A stretch of 64,000 nt of DNA from Bugulina stolonifera (lineage: Eukaryota; Bryozoa; Gymnolaemata; Cheilostomatida; Bugulidae): the NCBI GenBank assembly GCA_935421135.1, contig OW285191.1, positions 11,659,700-11,723,699 on the forward strand, written 5' to 3'. The notes under the pieces are model-generated. The model was not told where the DNA came from and did no database searches. It was given only the letters and a program-made list of their open reading frames with translations. Shown piece by piece: positions 1-10,480 of this stretch. Both the position numbers and the translations under genes were made by a program. How positions within the stretch are numbered: position 1 is the first letter of the stretch; every line of letters starts with the position of its first letter.

Positions 1-1005
1 GCGTGCTAACCTTGTTATATTGAGTTAGCTCCATCAGGTTCTATTACACTGTGAGATTACTAGGATACTACACCAACATGCATTCTTAACCTACAACTAG
101 TTTCCTTGTCTTGATTTATACTTCAGTTATTTAAATGTTGTACCTTTGTATTTTTTCATTTATTTCTTGTGTTTGTTTATACATTTTTTGAAACATTTTT
201 CTTCCATAATATGATTGTTCTTGAGCTCCAGTTTCGTAATGACAATCTGATGGTTACAAAGATTTTACAGGTATATTTTATAGAAATTGCCATATCAAAT
301 AGATTTAACTTTAGTACATTTTTGACCACAATGCACCCTTGATTGTGCATGTGTATAATTATTAATTTTCCTGCACTTGTACTGTACTTTCTTTTATTAT
401 GACCATCATGTAAATATAAACTTGACGCATGAAATAGCTATTTTGGTGACATTGCTGCTTTAAAAGTGAAAAGAGAGGGCAACTTCATAATTTTAGCATA
501 TGGGTTAATTTGAGTAGGCCCACTGCAAAGTTACTATTGAGTGATGACCATTACATGCATATAATTATATGCTATAGATGCATTGCAACCATGTATTATC
601 TAATGAATAATGAATACTATTTAACAGATAATAACAAGGAGGTTAATATCGTTTTATTTCCTATGCTTACATCAACTAGTGCACATACTACTTGACAGCT
701 TTGCCTGTTATGTACCTACACTATGACCAGTAATACACATACATGTACCTACGCTATTACTAGTAATGTACATATAATGTGCCAAGCTGCCTACCTGGTT
801 ATTGTCAGGGGAAGGGGATGGTGTAATTTGATACTATAGTCCCAGTTGACCCAGGGCTTATTACCAGTGGTAATTTACCACATTATTTCGGCACGATTTA
901 GAAGCCTAGGAATTGATTTAAATAGTTATTTTGCTGAAACTGAAGCAAGAGAAGTTGTCTTTTCTATATTTTGTTAGTAGGCCTCTCTAAATTTCTTCAC
1001 TACTA

Positions 1006-1274
1006 GGTGTCTTCGTGACCTCTTGGACAGACCCGGGTCGCAAATAAAGCTTACAAGATGGCCGTCCGACCCAGGTCAGAAGGGCTATTGGCCTGAGATT
1101 TTGCTTGGCCGGACAAAACCATCCCCAGCTCATCGGCACACCTGATTTCTTCACGCGAAAATGAAGATTTTGCTTTTGGCCCAGGCCGGTGTGTTTGCGA
1201 CCCTGTGACGGATATGTGCCGGAAAATATTTTTGTAAATCGGCCTGGGTCTGAAGTTCAGGTCGCGAAGACACC
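1006..1274. mobile_element. MITE with TA target duplication (family copy 1)
   Basis: The ends are inverted repeats: GGTGTCTTCGTGACCT on the left and AGGTCGCGAAGACACC on the right, each bordered by TA, as expected for a Tc1/mariner-type insertion. The interior has no open frame. The right half (GACCCTGTGACGGA, then GTGCCGGAAAAT) is closely matched by sequence at about 14,700-14,818, so this is a dispersed family. It is a non-autonomous DNA transposon whose mobilising transposase is unknown. Confidence 0.75.
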
Positions 1275-1789
1275 TACTGCACCTAGCAGCATTTACAAAC
1301 AGTTCACTTTAAATTTCCATTCCATGGAGCAATAAGAAATAATTGTTCTTCATAAAAACTGAAGTGGGAGAAGTTGTCTTCTCCGTTTCAGTTTAGAGTA
1401 ACACCAGCATAATAATAATAAATTTCTTCAGGTCTACATCTTCAAAAAATCAATTAATTTTAATTCAATCTATTTACAGATTGTAGTTACCATTCTCTGT
1501 TGGTTGAAACGAAATATAAATTTATTTGCATAGATCGGCATAAAGGTGCACCAATAGATAGGCCTATACTGGCCAGAATTTTAATTTTATGCTTACAAGT
1601 AAGTATTACTTTTAAAATAATTTTCAACAAAGTTGTGGATTGCATGGTCAAATGGCCAAACCGCTAAAAATTTAAATTGGGGTGGGGATGGTCAGGAGAT
1701 GACGATATTAAACTATCAATTATGCTGAGGAAAGATAATTCAGTTGATGTTTGACTTAGGCAAGGTCAGGACATATCCTATGCGGTAAA

Positions 1790-2042
1790 GGGACAGTTCG
1801 AAAAAGTCAGTTCAAAACAGGACAGTTTGAAACTGTATAAATTACATATAGAAGAACATAACTTGCAGATAGTGAATTTTCATTAATTAATTTAATTTTT
1901 AAATAAAAAAGTAGTATTAAAAATAAAAATTAGTTGAAATTTGGTGGTTGGGGTTTGGGGTTAGGCGTTTTGAACTATCCGATGTTGAACTGTCCACTTT
2001 CGAAACGTCCTGTTTCGAACTACCTTTTTCGAACAGTTGCAC
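1790..2042. mobile_element. Inverted-repeat element built on a GTTCGAAA motif
   Basis: The left arm contains GGACAGTTCGAAAAAGTCAG. The right arm carries its imperfect reverse complement, ending in CTTTTTCGAACAGTTGC. Weaker complementarity (TATCCTATGCGGTAAA against TTCGGTAGGATAGG) extends about 15 bp further out on each side. There is no coding capacity. It is probably a MITE; the target duplication could not be fixed because the outer arms run into the next palindrome. Confidence 0.6.
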
Positions 2043-2047
2043 ATTCG

Positions 2048-2560
2048 GTAGGATAGGTGCATAAGTGCGGGATTCTGTAATACCTTAGGTCACTTGCTAG
2101 GATTTTTCTTCTTAACTACTTGGCTTTGCGTGCATTTAATTTCCCCAATCACAAATAAAATAGATGCACCTAGTCTAGGTGCATCTGCAACTGCAACCAT
2201 AATAGTAAAGAGATGCGGAAGACTGACTGACTGACTCTGCTAACTGATTCACCATGCGAATAAGGAATGTGCATGGTGAACCAGTTAGCACAGTCAGTCA
2301 GTCAGTCAGTCAGTCAGTCAGTCAGTCAGTCAGTCAGTCAGTCAGTCAGTCAGTCAGTCAGTCAGTCTTCTGCATCTCGTAGTCAGTCTTCTGCATCTCG
2401 TTACTATTATGGTTGCAGTTGCAGATGCACCTAGACTAGGTGCATCTATTCAATTTGTGATTGGGGACACAAGCAAGCAAAGCCAAGTAGTTAAGAAGAA
2501 AAATCCTAACAAATGACCCAAGGTATAACAGAATCCCGCACTTATGCACTTATCCTACCT
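2048..2560. mobile_element. Foldback-type palindrome with a tetranucleotide core
   Basis: Two arms of roughly 200 bp are near-perfect reverse complements. The left arm begins TAGGATAGGTGCATAAGTGC and the right arm ends GCACTTATGCACTTATCCTA. Matching internal blocks include GGTTGCAGTTGCAGATGCAC, seen in opposite orientation on each side. The centre carries an expanded (GTCA)n run at about 2293-2367 and a small inner palindrome around GAATAAGGAA. It would form a long hairpin and fits a foldback or MITE-like element whose microsatellite expanded in one arm. Confidence 0.7.
2293..2367. repeat. (GTCA)n microsatellite
   Basis: About 18 uninterrupted GTCA units lie in the right arm of the surrounding palindrome. 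The left arm has only about three GACT units (near 2221-2236), so the expansion came after the inverted repeat formed. Confidence 0.9.
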
Positions 2561-4104
2561 TACCATGATTTTACTTAGACATAGGTCTGTGTTTGTGGTT
2601 GGAGCAATGGGGTTGGGGTGACATCATGTAATGGAGAAGATAACCTCATTTGCAATTTTACGGAAAAGCCCTAGCTATATCAAAACAATGCAAAAGCACA
2701 TCTACCCAGGGATGGAGGTACATCAATAAAGTATATTCATACTAAACATCAAATAATAGTATTTCCTGTTGAATATTATTCATACTATTATTACTGCTGC
2801 TACATATTCATTGTTTACCAGCAAATTTGTTTGCTCCAACTGCATATTATTACATTAAATATAGTGTTATATAACTCAAGTATTTATGTTCATACACTGA
2901 CATCAATAGTGTTATGTAATAGCTCTTAGGACTGTCTTAGATATCTAAACAAACCTATTTCTTTCATAACAAGTAATTTACTTGGGTAGTAAACAAGTTA
3001 GCCTGAATATATTTCATATTCTCTAGAGAGATTAGGGGGTGTGGATCAGGCTTTCCTTAATTTTATGATCGGATAATGGTTAAAAAGTTGAGAATTTAGG
3101 CTGGTAAACAACTAGTTGGTGAAATTCTCAGATAAGCCCGCTGAACAAAGAAAGTATTCAGCAGAAAAAAAAGGGGTTACATAATATGACAAAATAATTA
3201 GGACAGAGAAGGGGCAGGAATGGGGGATTTGGAGGATTCTGATTATGTGAAGCAGTTTAAAGTGCAGTCACAAGACATAAACAAAATTCCTCACATTGTC
3301 ATTTCACAAAGGAAGCAGATGTACTGACAAAATGAAATAAATTAACTGACAGTAATTATGATTAGCTGTGACAAAGGACAATTATGGGAGAGGATACAGG
3401 AGCCCAAAGTATATTCCAAAATTCCAGTGAAATCAAAATTTTCCACACAAGGCTTAACCTGATCATCAAACCCAACATAACCTTCTTGCATTGTTTTCAG
3501 TGTTCAATTAATCTACCCTGCGGAGAAGAGGGTAACAGATATCTAAGGAGAGCAGGGTTAGGGGACGAGCATCAGATGGTGTATACTGTGACCATCATCC
3601 AAAAAAAAATTTTTATTTATGAAAGTTTCCTGGATTTTCTATTAGTCCGGACTGATAGATGCCAAGACTAATATTTAATTTTGCAGAAGTTTGCAGTGTG
3701 TTTAGTATTTAGGGGATGAAACTGCAGAGCGATGTTTTAAAACTAATTTTTCACTATCAGAACTGTTTGTCATCCACAATTGGCAGAAAAAATTGCTGAC
3801 TTAGTGGTGAGGTAATTGCTGACCGAAAATGCTAAGTGTTTGGACAATCAGGCTATTTCCTTTCTATTACTGTCTAATGCGGTGAGTCAGTCAGGCAAAG
3901 TGGAAATATTTGAGATTACTTGGTGAAGCAGATTGATCTTTTTCATTTCTATTCATCCTAAAGCCATCCCAGCCTACATGTAACTCTCCCAATAAAACAG
4001 GACCAAAGGCTATCAAAACCCATTTCTATAATTGTACCTGCACCTAATAGGAACTTTCAGCGTACAAGCTGAGAGGCTGCATACGTACATTTAGACATGC
4101 ATAC

Positions 4105-7100
4105 CTGATTATTTGAACATGAGAGAAGAGTTGATCGGAGTGTAGGAAGAGCAGATTTAGGACCCTGTGACTGATTCTCATCGTCGGAGATAAAACAATG
4201 GATACATTCTGTATGTTCATCTTGTTTATCTTCTCCTGTATAAACAGGAGAATGTGTATAATATAAATCTAATATCTATTTATACAGCTAACAGAGAAGT
4301 TGCATGTTGCCGTTGGCAACCAATACCACCCTCTACACAGAAGTGTACAATATTAGGCTATGTGGCCTTATATGCAGTAGAGGAGATCCTTGTTTGCGAT
4401 AGAATAAATTACACAAATAAGAAAGACTGAAATCAATTCAAAAAAGAGAAGACAACTTCTACCACTATAGCTACAGCATAGAATTGACACTTCTGTACCT
4501 TACTTGAGGGTAGCATCATGTGTAACGAGGAGGTGGTAGTATATGATATCATGCTTAAATTTCAATAAGTAATTCTGGTTATGTAACTGCTATGCAGAAA
4601 TCTGGGACTAGGCCGTCTGCATTACAGTCTGATAATATGTGTTACGAAAAAGGATTAATGTAATATGCATAATATTATGACCAACTGAAGCAAGTTTAAA
4701 ATCCTAAATAAAAGTAAATAAGCCTTTTGGGGACTAAAGGCCAGCGGAGGTCACCTTGGCAATAATATGATTCATATGCACTATCATCCAGGACAAGAGC
4801 TCTTTATTGCAGGGAGGTAAAATATCTATACAGTGCTTCAAACTCTCCAATCTCTCTTGGTTTGTCTTCATAACTGAAATACATGAATATAACAATCAGA
4901 TCATGAACTGTAAAGTCACACAGAGGTTCCAGCTTATACACAAACATGTTTATGTGCTTCAAAGGTATAATGCTAGAGAGCCTAATATTTATCCACATAA
5001 TTAAAATATTTACTGAGTTGATATCATGACCACCCGCTTGCATTCAACTGTTAGAACTAAGGTTATGTTGACTAGCAGTGGTTATATAATTACTACCTCA
5101 CAAGTTAATAACAAACTTAGCAGTAAATAACAGTCTTATAGCTCATTAGTGGGCTCAAGTAAGCTGTTTATTTTAATATCACTGAATTAACTTTAATTCT
5201 AGTTCCAAGACTGAGGAAGTCCTGAAGTCTACAACAGTGTATCCTAGATGTTTACTGGTCAGGACTGGAACTCAGGCTATAATACTAAGTAGATTGGGTC
5301 AATACATCATAGATGCAAGGCTTACAGCACCACATGGAGAGTCAGGTGTGAACTAAATAGTCATACCGTAATACAGGCGTCCAGCGCCTAATAGAATTTT
5401 ACACCCAAGTCTAATAAAAATTCAATTCATCTTAGTTAATTCTCTTTAGCAGCACATGGGATATAATCAGGGGTGAGCAGGGAGCCTCCCACAAGATACA
5501 TGTTTGGTAGAATGATCACATATTAAACAGTATCAGTAGAAGATAACTCCCAAACTACTATCAAGTACAGAGTATTTATCTAGAATAGCAGCTAGTAAGT
5601 CTAACCTGATGCTTCTTCAAACTTAGCAGCCAGTTCGCTAGTAAGGAGGGTCTCCGGTAGCTCCCTCAAGAACTGTTTCAGTAAACTGGCCACAATGCTA
5701 GGGTCATGTTCAAACAGATACGCTGGTTGTTGCCTGTTATAAGCATCCTTTAACATTTGCACCTTTGATTTGACACCAGAGATCCTGTATATACCTTCAT
5801 ACAGCATACCTACAATACGTGTGTGACTTACATATATGTACATCATACATACATATCCTGTATATACCTTCATACAGCATACCTACAATATGTGTGTGAC
5901 TTACATATATGTACATCATACATACATATCCTGTATATACCTTCATACAGCAAACCTGCAATATGTGTGTGACTTACATATATGTACATCATACATACAT
6001 ATCCTGTATATACCTTCATACAGCATACCTACAATATGTGTGTGACTTACATATATGTACATCATACATACATATCCTGTATATACCTTCATACAGCAAA
6101 CCTGCAATATGTGTGTGACTTACATATATGTACATCATACATACATATCCTGTATATACCTTCATACAGCATACCTACAATACGTGTGTGACTTACATAT
6201 ATGTACATCATACATACATATTCTGTATATACCTTCATACAGCAAACCTACAATGTGTGTGACTTACATATATGTACATCATACATACATATCCTGTATA
6301 TACCTTCATACAGCATACCTACAATACGTGTGTGACTAAAATATATGAACATCATACATACATCATGTAATTAATGATGTTGCAGACATCCCTAATTTTA
6401 GAAATGCCATTTTATAGCAAATTGTGACAATTCAGATTTACCTTCTCTTGAAAAATCTCAATAGTAGGCAGACAACTCCAATAGTTCATTGTACATTGTA
6501 TTATATTCAGTGAATGCTGATTGACTATCAAAATATAATGAACAGAATGTCTTGTCAAAGCTCTTAACGTCTCTATGTAAAAGTTACATAATACAAAGAC
6601 AGTACAGCGCATGACTTCCTATAAGTTTAGCGCCGTTTCACAAAAAAAGCAAATAATCAAGGTCAATAGCAATCAAATCTAAGGTAGAAATTATACAATA
6701 CCGACTGCCAACATAAAACAATAGGATACACAATTCTTACTACAAATAAAGGCAACCTTACCATGCTCTTCTATGTAGTCGATGCATTCTCTGACAATAA
6801 CAGGGAGGATAACTCCATCATGGCTTGGAGTTCTCTCCACCGCTAGTGATAAGGCAACTCCAAATACTGGTGTCTCAGCCTCAGTGTTGATTGATGGAAC
6901 TGCAGCTAATGGGGGCTACAAAGGTACAACCAGATTACTCAAGAGTACCAACTGATAAAATGAACATAGTTCACCTGGTGTTCTAGGTAGGTGTGAGTTG
7001 TGTACAGAAAAGAATTTTCCAAGATATCCAACTAAATTATAGCCGCAGTGTATGATTAGCAAGAAGTTGTCTTAGCTTGAGTTCTACCTACCTGCAGAAT

Positions 7101-8901
7101 GAATTGAGGGTATCAATAAACAAAGTTTTAACAATGATGAACACAATTTCTGGACTTAGATTTAAAAGAAAGTTATTATAAAAAACAGCATATTATGAAA
7201 ATCAAAGGTTTTTAAATAAAAGAGAGGATAACTCCAGATAGGTGACATGCCTTCACAAAAGCAGATTGCTTTCCACAGGTACATACAGAGTTGTCTTCTC
7301 ATGCTATACAACGCACTAGGACCAGCTTTACTTATATGTAGGCTGTAAACAAAGAGAATCTGTAGCTTAGTGACAGATAAACTACCTTCCTACTGAACCC
7401 TCTCTTCTTTCTAGTCTTGTGCTCTTTAGACTCCTTGTCTTTCGAATCTTTGTCCTTGAACTTCTTCATGTGACTCTTCCGAGCCTCTTTCTCTTCTTTC
7501 TTGTCTGAGGAATCCTTCTTGTCATCTTTCTCCTACAGGGATTCAATGTGTTAGTTTAGGATTCAATAAGATTTTTCTAAGCAAGTGACATAGAGAGTGG
7601 TTGGTTTTGGATAGTCTCTCATACCATATTATGCGGTGCAACCATCTCTACCTACATGTGGACCATAAAGAAAGAGAACGCGTAGATAAATGGAAGCAGA
7701 TTACGATACAGTAGAATATACCTATTATAGGCCTACCGTACGTTGCTATGTAAAATGATAATTTTTATACGATGGCTTGTACTAAATACTGTAATTGATA
7801 AGCAAGTTTGATATAAATCATGAAATGTTAGCTAATACCAGACATTCATATGAGTAATTATAATATGTAACACATTGTGTTATAGGAGTTGTCTCTACAC
7901 ACCTTCTCCTTTAGTTTAATCTTGCCTGAGAATTTAAAGCTCGGTCTGCCATGCTTCTTCAGCTTAGTAGTGGCAGTCCTGTGGTACAACAGTATACAGT
8001 ATACATGTACGACCTACATGTACGACCTACATGTACGACCTACATGTACGCGGACTTGGTGACAAGGAAACATAACACAATATGGACACACATTTGCAGC
8101 CAAACTTTACAGACCCTACATGCTCCAGAGCAGGGGTGTTCAATTAATTTTGGTAGAACCAAACAGGTGACTGGGCCCAAGGTTAGATGCCAGGTATTAG
8201 CACATACATGTAAATATATGCATATGCATGTTTACGTGTGTTCTAATGTATATACATATACATGCATTACATGTAATTGAATGTGACATGAATGTAGCAT
8301 AAATATAAGGCATCGGTCTTAAAATGTGCTAAAAATTCCAAACTATTAGCCAAGACTATGGCTAACAATAAAATACGATAAAGTATTGCCAAACAAACTT
8401 ATCGCAACTTGCATAACATATTTACTTTTGACACAACAGGAGGAGGAGCTGAAGAACTTAACTACGGAGCGTGATCAGGCCCACTAGAGTGCCAAATTAC
8501 AAATCTACAGTTCTTTGATAATATTCAATAAAGTTTAACAAGCTATTCCATACTTCTGCAACAGCTGATGCTTCTGACACTGTAGGGCCCTATATATTGA
8601 GGCTTACCTAACTGAGTCGTCATATACAACGGGCCCGTCATCAGAATCATCCGCCTCAAACATACGATAACCAGGTTTCTCTGATTTCTTCTTCTTTTTC
8701 GCCAGCAGCCCTGGCTTTGATGACTCATCAGCAGAGCCTAAGAAAGAGGTCAATGTTAATCACATGACTAATACTAGCTACCATTTACTAACTTGATAAT
8801 TACCTAACTTTCAACATGCTTATAGCAGTAAAGTACAGAGAAATGAAATCTGTGATCTCAATAGTCGACCCACCTGAGAAATGGTTTTCACTGTCACTCA
8901 T
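4105..8901 (-). CDS. RALBP1: RalA-binding protein 1-like RhoGAP (C-terminus missing)
   Basis: This is a Ral effector and GTPase-activating protein for Rac/Cdc42-type GTPases. Coding exons in transcription order are 8874-8901, 8608-8737, 7903-7978, 7386-7532, 6762-6915, 5606-5809, 4755-4873 and 4105-4235. They keep one frame for about 329 residues with GT-AG borders throughout. The start is the ATG at 8901 (MSDSENHF). A lysine-rich acidic/basic N-terminal region comes first, as in vertebrate RALBP1, then the RhoGAP domain from about residue 150: a VFGVALSLAVERT segment, the arginine-finger motif GIYRISG in exon 6, SLLKQFLRELPETLLT, SWMIVHMNHIIAK and NIQNVSIVLSPT. The family's Ral-binding coiled coil should follow, but no such exon is visible leftward, so the gene leaves the window or has a long intron. 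A 73-bp tandem repeat abuts the acceptor of exon 6. The identification rests on the close match of the GAP core; exon edges were read by eye. Confidence 0.9.
5783..6365. repeat. 73-bp tandem repeat derived from a RALBP1 exon edge
   Basis: About seven copies of a 73-bp unit follow the true exon 6 start at 5809, with equivalent positions near 5882, 5955, 6028, 6101, 6174, 6247 and 6318. On the minus strand each complete unit holds TTGTAG (or TTGCAG), about 33 nt of the beginning of exon 6, 18 nt of other sequence, then GTAAGTCACACAC. Copies differ by only a few substitutions, plus a 2-bp loss in the sixth. The outermost copy has lost the GTAAGT. Open frames on the plus strand here (Tyr/His/Ile-rich) are by-products of the repeat. 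Confidence 0.93.
8002..8050. repeat. Short (TACATGTACGACC)n tandem repeat
   Basis: Nearly four copies of a 13-bp unit lie in the intron upstream of RALBP1 exon 3, about 25 bp from its acceptor. Confidence 0.8.
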
Positions 8902-9689
8902 CTTCTGTGTATTGTACTTTAGCTAGTCCTGTAATACATAGAACAAACATAAATGTAGCTTATAGGGTCTATTGTTATTATTTTCAATCAACATTAGAGG
9001 TATTAATCAACTTAACCATTTGCTCATTAGTTGCATGCTGTATTGTCATTGAACAACATAATTGATATAAACCTAGAAAAACGGCATTTGCCCGCAATAA
9101 AGCTATTACATTGGGATTATCCAGTGTATGCACAGTATAGGCCTATGGGGCTATATAAAATATATATAACACTATACACAACAAAGAGTGTCAAAACTCC
9201 TATGTATAAAAATTGTGCTTGATAAAAAAACCAGAACATGAAATATATGTTTATGGATTCACATATACCCATATTACTGCCATATGAATATCAATATTGC
9301 ATTAGATGTGACATTAATTTTGTCACTTGAAGGGCACACAAAGCTGCAATAGGGTAACTATTACTATATCTGTCATGCTATCCTCAATGGTACTCAGGCT
9401 AGCTTTAGCACTAATACTTGAGACAAGCATTGGGCTAATCTAGAATATGACAGGAGTGATAGAAGTGGTAATCATCGTTGTTACAGTACATATCTTACAT
9501 GGACTTATATGGAGTTCATTGTCACGCTAGACCATCTATGGGATGGAAGGGGCGTGCCTCATATGGGACAGTGGACAACATAAGTTGGGACAGTATATCC
9601 TGCATTAGTTTAGGAATTATTAAAAGTTGATCTGTACAGGTTAGTGCCACCTGTCATTTGGGGGTTGCTTGAAGTATCAGTAGGATTGT
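8902..9689. other. Flank upstream of the RALBP1-like start
   Basis: Nothing codes here. It should contain the 5' untranslated region, and perhaps an intron, of the RALBP1-like gene. I see no TATA box placed convincingly relative to the ATG at 8901. Confidence 0.4.
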
Positions 9690-10480
9690 GCTATCCTTAA
9701 ATCTCGAACTGTTCTCGGTAGAAAGCTGTTATGGTACTAGCTGTAGTTGGTTTTGATGGATCTTGGTATGCCTCTGGTCTGGGCTCTAGTCTGTATCTGG
9801 CTGTTGTTGAAATGTTGGTGGACAAGTTCATCATATGAGACGCTCAATGCTGGGTGCGAGTCTTCATGAGACAGGACATTCATCAGCAGGTTCACCCTTC
9901 GGTTTTTGCATCTCTCTTGTAGAGGTAGAAGTCCAAGCTTCTGTTTTACATCATTCATCTGCTATCTGCCCTTTAGATTCGTAATAAATCTTGCGGCCTG
10001 GTCCTGAACATTTTCCAGTGCTTCAATATCTTTCTTTGCAGAGAGGTCCCAGACAGGAGCATTCTAGGTGAGGCAGACATAGAGACTTGTATGCTGTGAG
10101 TTTTGCACTCTCAGGCGCCCAGTAAAGGGCCTCCGTACCATTCCAAGCTGTCTTTTGGCTTTCTGTATTTTATTTTGGATATGAGCATCGAATCTCAGGT
10201 TCTCTTGGAGTATCAGGCCCAAGTATACAGTATTGCCAGTTTGTTCCAGTATAGCTCCATCTAGTGTGTAATAGGGCACAGCTTCCTTTGTGTTGAAGCC
10301 AATGATTTTACTCTTAGTGATGTTGAAGCTCATCTCCCACTTTTTTGCCCATTTACCTAGAGAGTTGAGGACTGAGGTTGTTTTGAAATCTATCTATCGG
10401 TGTCAAGTTAGTTACATATAGTTTGGTAGATCAGGGTGCCGTCAGCAAACAGGCCCACCGAGCAATCGACACAGTCAGGA
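9690..10480 (-). pseudogene. Degenerate non-LTR retrotransposon reverse transcriptase fragment
   Basis: Minus-strand translation gives pieces of a LINE reverse transcriptase in broken frames. From about 10,480 leftward there is a block SVGLFADGTLIYQ at the position of the catalytic F/YADD box, with the second aspartate replaced by glycine. Next comes the stretch after the catalytic box (MSFNITKSKIIGF, then TVYLGLILQENLRFDAHI). The post-RT region follows (LGLLPLQERCKNRRVNLL), which resembles the usual end of such proteins. Stops and frame changes separate the blocks. The 5' part and any endonuclease are absent, so this is a dead 5'-truncated copy. Assignment to a clade such as CR1/Jockey would need a search. 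Confidence 0.78.

Larger units (their letters stand above)
1..4104. other. Stretch without recognised exons (3' intron or flank of the RALBP1-like gene)
   Basis: No coding exon could be supported here on either strand. The RALBP1-like gene to the right runs leftward and its C-terminal exons are still missing, so this is either its next intron or those exons lie beyond the left edge. The stretch contains three inverted-repeat elements, listed separately, and otherwise AT-rich sequence. The short open frames are not flanked by convincing splice sites. Confidence 0.5.

Noticed and set aside
3384..3671. 95-codon plus-strand open frame
   Set aside because: No domain or splice context; it lies opposite the expected RALBP1 3' intron and has chance-like composition.
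5836..6339. Overlapping plus-strand open frames rich in Tyr, His and Ile
   Set aside because: They exist only because the 73-bp repeat has no plus-strand stop, and the coding content there belongs to the minus-strand RALBP1 exon edge.
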